NCBI RefSeq assembly: GCF_900107545.1
Contig: NZ_FNQZ01000009.1
Location: 97,910 to 161,909, forward strand
DNA: 64,000 nucleotides
Direction: 5' to 3'
Source: Pseudobutyrivibrio sp. ACV-2
GTDB taxonomy: Bacteria > Bacillota > Clostridia > Lachnospirales > Lachnospiraceae
The notes below the pieces were generated by a model. It saw only the letters and a list, made by a program, of their open reading frames with translations. It was not told the DNA's origin and did no database searches. The position numbers and the translations under genes were made by a program. How positions within the stretch are numbered: the first letter of the stretch is position 1; each line of letters begins with the position of its first letter. Of the stretch, positions 14,727-23,696 are shown one piece after another.

Positions 14727-17201
14727 TTATTTAAAGGTTACGATAGTAACACCAGCGTCACCTTCGCCAAACTCTCCCAGATGGAATTCAGCTACATTTT
14801 TGCATTTGCGCAGGTATTGCTGCACACCCTTTCTCAGAGCGCCAGTTCCCTTACCGTGCACCACGCGTACAGATGTAAGATGACTGATATAAGCATCATC
14901 AAGATATTTTTCAAGCTTTGCTATACCTTCATCTACTGTGCAGCCTAAAAGATTAATCTCTGGTGAGATAGATGCAGCCTTATTGAAGCCACCATATGTC
15001 ATATTCTTGACACGGGTTCCCTTCTTTGGAACAAATTTATCCTCTTCCTCTATAAGAACCAAATCCTTGATATTTACAGTAGATTTCATGATACCCATCT
15101 GAACCTGCAAATCACCCTTGCCATTAGGAAGTGAGCATACATTTCCAATGAGGTTCATTGAGAGTACCTTTACCTTGTCTCCAACATGAAGGTTCTTAGG
15201 AACATTGTGATTTTCCACAACCTCCTGCTTTTCCTTCGCCTTGCTCTTTGACTTGTTCAGGTTCTTACCGAGAGCCTGACGCTTTGCTTCCATGGCAGAT
15301 ATATTTCCATTGCCCTTGCCAAATTTGTTGAAGTCGCGGATAGTCTGGTCTGCAATGTCTTTTGCCTCTTGAAGGATAGCTGCTGCATCCTCATGAGCCT
15401 GTCTAATAAGTTCATCGCGCTGAGTCTTTATCTTTTCTTCTTTGGCTGTGGCACTAGAAAGCTTTGCCTCAGCTTCCTTAAGGGCAGCAGCAGCCTGAGC
15501 TGCATCTTCCTCAACCTGATGGCGCTTCTGTTCCAAATCAACCATCAAATCCTCAAAGGATTTGTCGTCCTCTGATAATCGTCCCTGTGCATCATCAATC
15601 AAATCCTGAGGAATTCCAAGCTTGCTAGATATAGCAAAAGCGTTTGACTTTCCAGGTACACCGATAATCAAATGATAAGTAGGGCTAAGTGTCTCAAGCG
15701 AGAACTCACAGGATGCATTTTCTACCCCTTCTGTTGAAAGGGCGTACACCTTAAGCTCGCTATAGTGAGTTGTAGCCATTGTACGCACGTCTAGGGTGTG
15801 AAGTCTATCCAAAATAGACTGGGCCAAAGCGGCACCTTCCTTTGGATCAGTACCGGCGCAAAGCTCATCGATAAGGATGAGGAACTGTGGCACCTTATCT
15901 GGTGTCTGTGTGCCATGTATCACCTTGGAATGAATGAAGTCCTTCCTGGTTTTTTTAAGCTTTTCCTCCGTCTCATGTGAATAACTTCCACCATTGATAG
16001 CTTCTAAAATGTGGACAATGTTTACCATATGAGATGAGAATGTGGACAACGACTGCTCGATTGACTGCTCGTCACCTATATCTGCATAAACATCATCAAA
16101 TACAGCAATCTGGCTTCTATCCTTTGCAGGAATGTGAAGTCCTGCCTGGGCCATAAGTGTAAGTAGGCCGCAGGTCTTAAGCGAAACTGTCTTACCACCA
16201 GTATTAGGACCTGTTACAAGAAGTAGATTGTAGTCCTCTCCAAGCTTTATATCTGTAGCAACTACCTTTTTAGGGTCCAAAAGTGGATGTCGTGCTCCAC
16301 GAAGATTTATGATACCATCCTCGTTAAACTCGGGACTGCTTGCGTTAAGCTCGATTGCATAACGTCCCTTTGCAAGAATAAAATCTATTTCTGTAAGTAA
16401 TTCGTAATTACGGATTATCCCTTCTGAGACTTCTGCAATTCTATTTGAAAGAGTGGCAAGGATACGCTCAATTTCATCCTGCTCTCTCACCTGCAGCTCA
16501 CGCATCTCATTGTTTAAATCTACAGCCTGCATAGGCTCGATAAAGAATGTGCTACCTGTTGATGACTGGTCGTGAACCATACCAGGCACTCTTGATTTGT
16601 AATCTGAGCGAACTGGTAGACAGTATCTGCCCTGACGCATGGTAACTACAGGCTCCTGTAGGTATCCTCTTGTAGTGCTATTGTTCAAAAGAGAATTCAT
16701 AACACTTTTAATCTTTTCGTTGGTGCGCTGCATTCCCCTTCTGATTTCAAAAAGAGCTGTGCTGGCATCATCTGCAATAGTCTCTTCATCGATGATACAA
16801 CGGCGAATCTCATTCAACAGTGCTACCTCTGGAGAAAGCCCATTAAAATAAAAGCTGAGGGCATCCTCCTCTTCCATCTGACTGCCGTATTTTGCCACAC
16901 GCTTTGTGACCTCAAGTACGGATGCTACTGCAAGTATTTCATCAATTCCAAGAGTAGATCCCAGGTCAAGCCTTGCCAGTGATGGTCGAAGATCTGTAGT
17001 GCCGCTTGCACTTACATCTGAAAACTTCACCAGACGATTAAAAGCGCAGGCAGTCTCCTGCTGCATCACCTTTATTTCCTCTATATCGTTTATAGGAAGA
17101 AGCTCCTGACATCTGAGCTTTCCTGACTCACAGGTTGCCAGTTCCGCTAATCTATTTATAATTTTGTCGTATTCTAGTGTCTTTAATACTTTAAGGTTCA
17201 T
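14727..17201 (-). CDS. mutS2: MutS2 ATPase/nuclease (824 aa)
   Basis: MutS2 family, involved in recombination control and, in Bacillus, rescue of collided ribosomes. It has MutS core and clamp helices in the first 300 residues. Walker A is LLVTGPNTGGKT near residue 332 and Walker B is ILIDELCAGTDP near residue 420. A long Ala/Glu/Lys coiled coil runs about 520-640, and the C-terminal Smr nuclease domain has VRVVHGKGTGALRKGV near residue 785. Length is normal. It is transcribed alone, behind the terminator of the kinase gene upstream. GAGAGGA lies upstream of the ATG. Confidence 0.95.
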   Translation of the reverse strand: MNLKVLKTLEYDKIINRLAELATCESGKLRCQELLPINDIEEIKVMQQETACAFNRLVKFSDVSASGTTDLRPSLARLDLGSTLGIDEILAVASVLEVTKRVAKYGSQMEEEDALSFYFNGLSPEVALLNEIRRCIIDEETIADDASTALFEIRRGMQRTNEKIKSVMNSLLNNSTTRGYLQEPVVTMRQGRYCLPVRSDYKSRVPGMVHDQSSTGSTFFIEPMQAVDLNNEMRELQVREQDEIERILATLSNRIAEVSEGIIRNYELLTEIDFILAKGRYAIELNASSPEFNEDGIINLRGARHPLLDPKKVVATDIKLGEDYNLLLVTGPNTGGKTVSLKTCGLLTLMAQAGLHIPAKDRSQIAVFDDVYADIGDEQSIEQSLSTFSSHMVNIVHILEAINGGSYSHETEEKLKKTRKDFIHSKVIHGTQTPDKVPQFLILIDELCAGTDPKEGAALAQSILDRLHTLDVRTMATTHYSELKVYALSTEGVENASCEFSLETLSPTYHLIIGVPGKSNAFAISSKLGIPQDLIDDAQGRLSEDDKSFEDLMVDLEQKRHQVEEDAAQAAAALKEAEAKLSSATAKEEKIKTQRDELIRQAHEDAAAILQEAKDIADQTIRDFNKFGKGNGNISAMEAKRQALGKNLNKSKSKAKEKQEVVENHNVPKNLHVGDKVKVLSMNLIGNVCSLPNGKGDLQVQMGIMKSTVNIKDLVLIEEEDKFVPKKGTRVKNMTYGGFNKAASISPEINLLGCTVDEGIAKLEKYLDDAYISHLTSVRVVHGKGTGALRKGVQQYLRKCKNVAEFHLGEFGEGDAGVTIVTFK

Positions 17202-17288
17202 TTAAACTAAAAATCCTCTCATATACACAAATATGTAATCTACAATAATTTCACGGACTATTATATAAAAAAAGCTGAGCAAATAAAA

Positions 17289-17312
17289 GGCATCCTTACA
17301 ATCAAGGATGCC
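17289..17312 (-). terminator. Terminator after the cytidylate-kinase-like gene
   Basis: Minus strand GGCATCCTT, a six-base loop, AAGGATGCC, then TTTTATTT. It lies 20 bases beyond the stop of the gene at 17332 and separates it from mutS2. Confidence 0.9.
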
Positions 17313-17331
17313 CAATGTGTATCATATTTGT

Positions 17332-17961
17332 TTAGATTTCTCTATTTTTAATTTCAATGTAGGACTTAACTACTTCGATAAGTCTGTCGTAGTCCATGAC
17401 ACCTGTATCTAAGCAGAAATCATAATTTCTGGCATCATTCCAATCCCTACCAGTGTAATACTTGTAATAATCAGCACGATGTTTATCGATGTCATGCATG
17501 CGCTTTATAAGCTCCTCATCTGTGCCGCTTACCTGGCGGCGAAGTCGCTTCAAACAATCCTCCTCTGATGCATAAAAGAAAAGAGATAGCACATAGGCTC
17601 TGTCTTTTAAGATGTAGTCAGCACAACGACCTACTATGATACAGCTTTGAGTATTAGCAATGCGTTTGATAACATCTGCCTGAAGCTCAAATAAGTTGTC
17701 ATCTGAAGTAAAGGCTGCATATTCAGGAGTCAAAGGCATTCCTTTATATTTGCCCTTTGCAGAAAGGAAAATCTTTCTGACATGCTCATCTACCTGACCA
17801 AACAGCTCTTCATTTATACCACTTTGGTCTGAAGCCATCCTAAGGATTTCCCTGTCATACACTGGAAGACTAAGCTCTTTACCGAGCTTTTTAGCTAGTG
17901 TAAGACCACCTGAACCATAACTACGTGCAATACTAATGACCAGTTTTTTTTCATCTGCCAT
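17332..17961 (-). CDS. Cytidylate kinase-like family protein (209 aa)
   Basis: P-loop kinase of the cytidylate-kinase-like family (PF13189). The nucleotide-binding start ISIARSYGSGGLTLAKKLG is followed by the YDREIL motif, IIVGRCADYILKD and a lid region KRMHDIDKHRADYYKYYTGR, then NYDFCLDTG. These are distinct from true Cmk, and their substrate is uncertain. It starts 22 bases after livF on the same strand with GGGGAGG upstream, so it is probably the last gene of the liv transcript. Confidence 0.85.
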   Translation of the reverse strand: MADEKKLVISIARSYGSGGLTLAKKLGKELSLPVYDREILRMASDQSGINEELFGQVDEHVRKIFLSAKGKYKGMPLTPEYAAFTSDDNLFELQADVIKRIANTQSCIIVGRCADYILKDRAYVLSLFFYASEEDCLKRLRRQVSGTDEELIKRMHDIDKHRADYYKYYTGRDWNDARNYDFCLDTGVMDYDRLIEVVKSYIEIKNREI

Positions 17962-17983
17962 GATGTAAAAACCTCCCCGCGTT

Positions 17984-18688
17984 TTACTCTCCTAAGTACG
18001 CTTTTTTGATAGAGTCATCGTTCATCAGCTCATTAGCATTACCAGAAAGCACTATATTCCCCGTCTCCAATACATATGCTCTGTCCGCAATGGCAAGTGC
18101 CTTTTTTGCGTTCTGCTCTACCAAAAGTACAGTCGTACCTGCTTTTGAAATTGACTGGATGATATTGAAAATCTCCTCTACGTAGATAGGAGAAAGTCCC
18201 ATTGAAGGCTCGTCCATAAGGATGATGCGTGGCTGGCTCATCAGAGCTCGACCCATAGCAAGCATCTGCTGCTCACCACCTGACAATGTACCTGCCAGCT
18301 GATTCTGGCGCTCCTTCAAACGTGGAAAGCTTTCATATACTCTTTCAAAAGCATCCTCAATTTCCTTTTTGTTACTTCTAGTATATGCTCCCATTTTCAA
18401 GTTTTCAAGCACTGTTAATCCGGCAAAAACTCGACGTCCCTCTGGAACATGAGCAAGCCCCATTGATACGATTTTATGCCCTGGAACCTTGGTAATATCA
18501 GTGCCTTCCAACAGTACACTTCCGCTTGTTGGCTGAAGCATTCCAGAGATTGTCTGAAGTGTGGTGGTCTTGCCGGCACCATTGGCACCGATTAAGGCGA
18601 TGACTTCACCCTCATTTACCTCAAAGCTTATGCCCTTTAAGGCTTGAATAACTCCATAATTTACAATTAAATCTTTTACTTCTAACAT
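17984..18688 (-). CDS. livF: Branched-chain amino acid ABC transporter ATPase LivF (234 aa)
   Basis: One of the two cytosolic ATPases of the leucine/isoleucine/valine importer. Walker A is GANGAGKTT near residue 35, signature LSGGEQQ near 137, Walker B ILMDEPSMGLSP near 155, and the switch His is replaced by the usual LivF VEQN. Length matches LivF (about 234). It lies 78 bases downstream of livG. The gap holds an imperfect stem (GCAGACTC / GAGTCTGC), possibly an mRNA-processing or stability element. Confidence 0.92.
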   Translation of the reverse strand: MLEVKDLIVNYGVIQALKGISFEVNEGEVIALIGANGAGKTTTLQTISGMLQPTSGSVLLEGTDITKVPGHKIVSMGLAHVPEGRRVFAGLTVLENLKMGAYTRSNKKEIEDAFERVYESFPRLKERQNQLAGTLSGGEQQMLAMGRALMSQPRIILMDEPSMGLSPIYVEEIFNIIQSISKAGTTVLLVEQNAKKALAIADRAYVLETGNIVLSGNANELMNDDSIKKAYLGE

Positions 18689-18766
18689 AGTCCCTCTACT
18701 CCGCAGACTCCTCCAACTCTTTAATGCTCCCGCAGGCCTAGATTATGCTGAGTCTGCTAATTATTG

Positions 18767-19525
18767 TTATTCGCCTAAGTACGCCTTTATAACCTCTGGA
18801 TCATTGAGTACAGCTGAGGTTTCGCCTTGCGCGAGCACACGTCCAAAGTTAAGTACAGTAAGTTTCTCGCAAATTCCTGATACAAGCTTCATATCGTGTT
18901 CGATCAAAAGGATTGTCACGCCAAATTCCTTACGGATAAGTGCGATAGTGTTCATCAAATCGCGAGTCTCATTTGGATTCATTCCAGCAGCTGGCTCATC
19001 CAAAAGAAGAAGCTTTGGATTTGTGGCAAGGGCTCTCGCTATTTCAAGCTCGCGCTGCTTTCCGTATGGAAGATTAGATGCCAACACATCTGCCATGGAA
19101 TCTAAGCCAAATACTGAAAGCAACTCAAGTGCCTTTTTATCCATCTGCTTTTCTGTGGCAAAATACTTAGGTAATCTAAATATACCTGTGGCTGTGCCAT
19201 AATCGTATGAATTGTGGAGACCAATTTTAACGTTATCAAGTACAGACTGGTCACCAAAAAGTCTGATATTCTGAAAGGTTCTGGCTACGCCAGCCTTGTT
19301 GATATCTGCTGTCTTCTTTCCTGTAATATCATCTTTATCTAAAAAAATTGTTCCATCAGTAGGTTTGTAAATACCGGTGAGCATGTTAAACACGGTAGTC
19401 TTTCCTGCACCGTTAGGTCCAATCAAACCATATAGCTCACCCTTTTCAATTGAAAGATTAAATTCATCAACCGCCCTAAGACCGCCGAAGGAAATGCCGA
19501 GATTAGTCACTTCAAGTAAAGCCAT
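18767..19525 (-). CDS. livG: Branched-chain amino acid ABC transporter ATPase LivG (252 aa)
   Basis: Second ATPase of the Liv importer. Walker A GPNGAGKTT near residue 37, the LivG-specific GVARTFQNIRLF Q-loop, the divergent signature LPYGKQRELEIARAL, Walker B LLLLDEPAAGMNP and switch EHDM. Length is normal (E. coli LivG 255). Its start shares one base with the livM stop, so translation is probably coupled. Confidence 0.93.
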   Translation of the reverse strand: MALLEVTNLGISFGGLRAVDEFNLSIEKGELYGLIGPNGAGKTTVFNMLTGIYKPTDGTIFLDKDDITGKKTADINKAGVARTFQNIRLFGDQSVLDNVKIGLHNSYDYGTATGIFRLPKYFATEKQMDKKALELLSVFGLDSMADVLASNLPYGKQRELEIARALATNPKLLLLDEPAAGMNPNETRDLMNTIALIRKEFGVTILLIEHDMKLVSGICEKLTVLNFGRVLAQGETSAVLNDPEVIKAYLGE

Positions 19526-20607
19526 TAGCGCACCTCCTTCTTCTTTTTGAATCTGCCTACGATTGCTGCTGTTGTAAGACCATGCTCATCTCTCCACTTA
19601 AGGATACCTGGCGCCCAGTTGAAGAGCATAAGTACAATAAGCACGATTGAGTAAATAAGCATTCTGTATGTTGAAAGTCCTCTGAGGAGCTCTGGAAGCA
19701 TTGTAAGCACAACTGCTGCAATAACAGAGCCAGAGAAATTTCCAATTCCACCAAGTACTACATATACAAGAATCATGATGGACATATTGTAACCAAAGTT
19801 GTTTGTTGTAGCTGTCAGGGAATTGATGTTGTGAGCATAAAGCACACCGCCAACACCTGCTATAGCAGCTGAAAGTGTAAATGCTACCAGCTTGTATTTT
19901 GTAACTGGAAGTCCAACTGTCTCCGCTGCAATCTGATTGTCACGGATAGCCATTACCGCACGTCCTGTTCTAGATCTGACAAAGTTATGAACTACAACAA
20001 GGGCCAATATAAGGAGTAACACTGCAATGAAAAATGTAGACTGTCTAGGTGTTCCTGTGATACCCTGTGGACCGTTTATAAGCATTTTGCCATCTGGCTC
20101 CATGCCAAGCGAAAGCTGATCCTTGATTGAAAAATGAATTCCCTTTGAATCCATTCCAACGTACATAACGTTGATTACATTTTTAATAATCTCACCAAAG
20201 GCTAGGGTTACAATTGCAAGATAATCACCAGATAAACGAAGTACCGGGATTGCAATCAAAAAACCAAAAAGTGCTGCCACTACTGTACCAATCAAAAGTG
20301 CAAGAATAAATCTTGGCACATCAGGAATCACATCCTGAAAAGCTCTTGAGAAAAATGCTGATGAAAAAGCTCCTACACACATGAAACCTGCATGGCCAAG
20401 TGACAACTCACCTAAATATCCAACGCAAAGATTAAGTCCTACTGCTACAAGAGAATAAGCACATACCGGTACCAATAGTCCCTTCATGAGAGAGCTTAGG
20501 TTACCAGTTCCATCCATGATTGTCATTACTACATATAAAACAGCTATCACACAAATAGTTCTAATTAATTTCTGTGTAGATTTATTTAGTTTCTTATATT
20601 TGTTCAT
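19525..20607 (-). CDS. livM: Branched-chain amino acid ABC transporter permease LivM (360 aa)
   Basis: Integral membrane permease with about nine to ten segments. Typical LivM stretches are AVGLNLCVGYLGELSLGHAGF, the coupling-loop sequence RSRTGRAVMAIRDNQIAAETVG and YVVLGGIGNFSGSVIAA. The ATG at 20607 follows AGGTGG by five bases. A GTG at 20616, right after the livH stop, is the alternative and would add three residues. It pairs with LivH to form the channel. Confidence 0.92.
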   Translation of the reverse strand: MNKYKKLNKSTQKLIRTICVIAVLYVVMTIMDGTGNLSSLMKGLLVPVCAYSLVAVGLNLCVGYLGELSLGHAGFMCVGAFSSAFFSRAFQDVIPDVPRFILALLIGTVVAALFGFLIAIPVLRLSGDYLAIVTLAFGEIIKNVINVMYVGMDSKGIHFSIKDQLSLGMEPDGKMLINGPQGITGTPRQSTFFIAVLLLILALVVVHNFVRSRTGRAVMAIRDNQIAAETVGLPVTKYKLVAFTLSAAIAGVGGVLYAHNINSLTATTNNFGYNMSIMILVYVVLGGIGNFSGSVIAAVVLTMLPELLRGLSTYRMLIYSIVLIVLMLFNWAPGILKWRDEHGLTTAAIVGRFKKKKEVR

Positions 20608-20616
20608 CTCTTCCAC

Positions 20617-21498
20617 CTACACTTTCTCTTTGATTTGCTTACCAAGAATACCGGTAGGCTTTACTAAAAGAACTATGATAAGTACCGCAAATACGATAGC
20701 ATCCGCAAGCTGACTTGAAATATAAGCCCTTGCTAGAATTTCGATAACACCAAGCAACAATCCACCGATAAGTGCTCCTGGGATTGAACCGATTCCACCA
20801 AATACAGCGGCTGTAAAGGCCTTGATACCTGGCATTGAACCTGTGTATGGAGTAAGTGATGGATATGATGAGCAAAGGAGTGCACCTGCAATGGCTGCAA
20901 GTCCAGAACCGATTGCAAAGGTAAGGGAAATAGTTGCATTAACATTGATACCCATAAGAGTAGCAGCATCTCTATCCTCTGAAACAGCGCGCATTGCCTG
21001 ACCTGGCTTTGTGTTTTTAACGAACCACACCAGCGCTATCATAATCAAAATACATGTGATGATAGTAACGATTGTGTTCCCAGCAATCTTAAGATTTCCA
21101 CCGGCAAGGGATATACCCTCCCAGCTAATTACAGATGTAAAGCTAACAGGATTTGAACCAAAAATCATAAGAGCCATATTCTGTAGAAAATAGCTGACGC
21201 CTATGGCTGTAATAAGAACTGCCAGATTTGTGGCCTTTCTAAGTGGTTTGTATGCTATTTTTTCTATAACCATTCCCAATGCTGTACAGCAGACTATGGC
21301 AATAACAATAGAAACTATAGCAGGCATGCCTGAATTAGACATACACATAAAGCACATGTATGCACCAATCATGATGACATCACCATGGGCGAAATTTAGC
21401 ATTTTGGCAATACCGTATACCATGGTATAACCCAGCGCTATCAAAGCATATACACTTCCTAAGCTTAAGCCATTGATTAAATAGGTTAAAAATCCCAT
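20617..21498 (-). CDS. livH: Branched-chain amino acid ABC transporter permease LivH (293 aa)
   Basis: Membrane permease of the Liv importer, with about eight segments. LivH hallmarks are GLSLGSVYALIALGYTMVYG at the start, NFAHGDVIMIGAY, the coupling motif AMRAVSEDRDAATLMGI, and AFTAAVFGGIGSIPGALIGG. The start is taken as the ATG at 21498, behind AAAGAGAG. An in-frame ATG 21 codons earlier has no ribosome site and would add a non-hydrophobic extension. First of the livHMGF block, separated from livJ by a long stem-loop. Confidence 0.92.
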   Translation of the reverse strand: MGFLTYLINGLSLGSVYALIALGYTMVYGIAKMLNFAHGDVIMIGAYMCFMCMSNSGMPAIVSIVIAIVCCTALGMVIEKIAYKPLRKATNLAVLITAIGVSYFLQNMALMIFGSNPVSFTSVISWEGISLAGGNLKIAGNTIVTIITCILIMIALVWFVKNTKPGQAMRAVSEDRDAATLMGINVNATISLTFAIGSGLAAIAGALLCSSYPSLTPYTGSMPGIKAFTAAVFGGIGSIPGALIGGLLLGVIEILARAYISSQLADAIVFAVLIIVLLVKPTGILGKQIKEKV

Positions 21499-21612
21499 AT
21501 CTGTAAACTCTCTTTCGAATAAATATAAATCGCGATGCAACATCACCCATATCATGAGCAAAGTTACATCGCCATTGATGTACCTGAATCCTTATATGAG
21601 GTGGTAGTTATC

Positions 21613-21670
21613 AAGCAATAATATCTCTTAAGGAAGGCATTCCTAGCCGACCGCAGAGATATTGTTGCTT
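21613..21670 (-). promoter_or_regulatory. Long stem-loop between livJ and livH
   Basis: A 16-base stem (AAGCAACAATATCTCT pairing with AGAGATATTATTGCTT on the minus strand, one G-T pair) encloses a smaller AGGAA/TTCCT hairpin. No T-run follows, so it is not a classical terminator. It probably protects or partly terminates the livJ message, giving more binding protein than transporter. Confidence 0.6.
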
Positions 21671-21705
21671 GTTAACGTAAACACCGGATTATAAATCTGA
21701 AAATA

Positions 21706-22893
21706 TTAATCAGCTGATACGTAAGCACCATCTTTAATAATTACAGCCTTAGGTGCCTTTGATACCTCTCCTTTATCGTTCCAAGTCATATCCTCACCTG
21801 TAAGTCCATCGTAAGAAATCTTCTGGATAGAAGCGATGAGCGCATCACAAATCTCTTCGTTAGAAGCATCTGGTGTAAGATTTGCATCCTCAAGTGCTGC
21901 CTTCAAGATGTAGATTCCATCATAAGCATCTGCTGCGAACTGGTTTGGTGTGCCACCGAACTTCTCCTCATACGCTGCTACGAATTTCTGTGTAGCCTCA
22001 TCATCTGCATCTGCTGCGAATGGAGTAAGAAGATATACATTTTCTGCAAGCTTTACATCGAAGTTCTCAACACCAAGAAGTCCGTCGAAACCATCTACAC
22101 CAAACATTGTAGGTGCATATCCCATCTTGTTAGCCTGTGTAAGAACGATAGAACCTTCTGTATAGTAGAATGGAAGGAATAAAAGCTCTGCACCTGCATC
22201 CTTACATTTCTGAAGCTGTGTTGTGAAATCAGTCTTTGAATCTGCTGTGAATGCTTCTGTAGCTACTATCTCAAGGCCCTTAGTCTGTGCCTCTGTAGCA
22301 AAGTTCTGATAAACGCCTGTTGAATATGGATCTGAGCTATCGTAGATAATACCTACCTTTGTAGCAAGTCCGTTATCAGCGATGTAGTCTGCTGAAACAC
22401 CACCCTGGTTTGGATCAGAGAAACAAACCTGATATACATTGTCATGTCCGTTTGTAACATCTGTTGATGAAGCTGAAGGTGTAAGTGTGAAAATTCTGTC
22501 TGCATAAGTCTCTGCTGCAACAGCCTGGCATGCGCCTGATGTAACAGTACCTTCAAGAATCTGCATTCCCCAGTCTTTAAGTGTGTTGTAAGCATTTACT
22601 GACTTCTGCTGGTCTGCCTCGTCATCCTGGAAATTAAATGAAATCTGATATCCGTTAATTCCGCCTGCCTCATTTACCTCGTCAACTGCAAGCTGAATAG
22701 CATTCATAACGCCCTGTCCGTACTGAGCAGCACCACCTGTGATAGGTCCGATACCACCGATTCTCCAAGTAGCTTCCCCTGATGTATCAACTGACTCTGA
22801 TGAGCCTGTAGACGATGAGCTGTTGCCACAGCCTACAAATAAAGATGCTGTCATAGCAGTACAAAGTGCTAAACTTAAAGCCTTCTTTTTCAT
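21706..22893 (-). CDS. livJ: Branched-chain amino acid binding lipoprotein LivJ/LivK (395 aa)
   Basis: Extracytoplasmic solute-binding lipoprotein (periplasmic-binding fold type I) that feeds LivHMGF. A lipoprotein signal with lipobox LFVGC places the anchor Cys at about residue 22. Then come the family motifs WRIGGIGPITGGAAQYG, AVDEVNEAGGINGY and, near the middle, TLTPSASST and DSSDPYSTGVYQNF. The ATG at 22893 follows AGGAGG by eight bases; an upstream TTG is too close to that site. It is transcribed from its own promoter inside the end of rsuA. Confidence 0.92.
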   Translation of the reverse strand: MKKKALSLALCTAMTASLFVGCGNSSSSTGSSESVDTSGEATWRIGGIGPITGGAAQYGQGVMNAIQLAVDEVNEAGGINGYQISFNFQDDEADQQKSVNAYNTLKDWGMQILEGTVTSGACQAVAAETYADRIFTLTPSASSTDVTNGHDNVYQVCFSDPNQGGVSADYIADNGLATKVGIIYDSSDPYSTGVYQNFATEAQTKGLEIVATEAFTADSKTDFTTQLQKCKDAGAELLFLPFYYTEGSIVLTQANKMGYAPTMFGVDGFDGLLGVENFDVKLAENVYLLTPFAADADDEATQKFVAAYEEKFGGTPNQFAADAYDGIYILKAALEDANLTPDASNEEICDALIASIQKISYDGLTGEDMTWNDKGEVSKAPKAVIIKDGAYVSAD

Positions 22894-22959
22894 ATCCAAT
22901 ACCTCCTGTTTTGTCTTTCGCGCTTTAGCGCTTTAAATTCTAAAACTATCTTTTAGGAT

Positions 22960-22988
22960 ATGATAAATCTTGTTTGTTAAATCGTCAA
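22960..22988 (-). promoter_or_regulatory. livJ promoter
   Basis: Minus strand TTGACG at 22983-22988, 17-base spacer, TATCAT at 22960-22965. The -35 box overlaps the last codons of rsuA. A small hairpin, GCGCTAAAGCGC, follows in the leader before the ribosome site. Confidence 0.7.
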
Positions 22989-23683
22989 TAAAAACTTTCA
23001 CAATTTATTTCGCTAAAGTGCCCCTCTGGTAATTTACCCTCATCTAATGTGAGTGGACCAAAGGCCGTACGCTTTAATTCAAGCACCTGTCGCCCTACAG
23101 CGAAAAACATTCTTTTCACCTGATGGAATTTTCCTTCATGTATGGTGATATAGCAGGTATTCCCACCGTCGTATTTAACAGTAGCAGGTGCAGTAGGCTC
23201 CCCTTCGCCGATATGCACTCCAGCCTCTAGTGCTTTGATATCTTCATTAGATAATCCACCATCAAGAGTTACGAAATAGGTTTTATCCACATGCTTCTTT
23301 GGGGATAATAAATCATGGGCCAACTGCCCATCGTTGGTAATCAGCAAAAGCCCTGTTGTGTCCTTATCCAGCCTGCCAACAGGTGAAAGCCCCTTTGGGG
23401 CATCTGGACACAATCCATAAAACACATCCATTATTGTCTGTTCATGGGCATCCTCTGTGGCGGTGATAACTCCTTTCGGTTTGTTGATAACATAGTAAGA
23501 AAATCTCTTATATGTGTATTCCTTGCCCTGATAAGAGATGACCACTGCATTCTCATCCACCTTTTCCTCAGGTTTTGAAGCCTTTTGTCCATCAACAAAA
23601 ATAAGGCCCTTCTTAAGAAGAGCCTTAACTTCAGACCTTGTTCCGATATTTAATTCTACCAAAAGCTTGTCTAATCGCATCAT
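22985..23683 (-). CDS. rsuA: Pseudouridine synthase, RsuA/RluB family (232 aa)
   Basis: Isomerises a specific uridine in rRNA (16S U516 if a true RsuA). It has an N-terminal S4 RNA-binding domain (MRLDKLLVELNIGTRSEVKAL) and a catalytic domain with YYVINKPKGVITAT and the Asp-bearing motif PVGRLDKDTTGLLL near residue 105, then KTYFVTLDG and EGKFHQVKRMF. Length fits RsuA. It follows map by about 13 bases and ends the NlpC-SurA-like-map-rsuA operon. Confidence 0.88.
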   Translation of the reverse strand: MMRLDKLLVELNIGTRSEVKALLKKGLIFVDGQKASKPEEKVDENAVVISYQGKEYTYKRFSYYVINKPKGVITATEDAHEQTIMDVFYGLCPDAPKGLSPVGRLDKDTTGLLLITNDGQLAHDLLSPKKHVDKTYFVTLDGGLSNEDIKALEAGVHIGEGEPTAPATVKYDGGNTCYITIHEGKFHQVKRMFFAVGRQVLELKRTAFGPLTLDEGKLPEGHFSEINCESFY

Positions 23684-23696
23684 TATTCAATTCACC

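Noticed and set aside
22353..22595. Gln/Leu-rich 80-codon ORF inside livJ
   Set aside because: It is a shifted-frame shadow of livJ; its low-complexity composition is typical of an out-of-frame reading.
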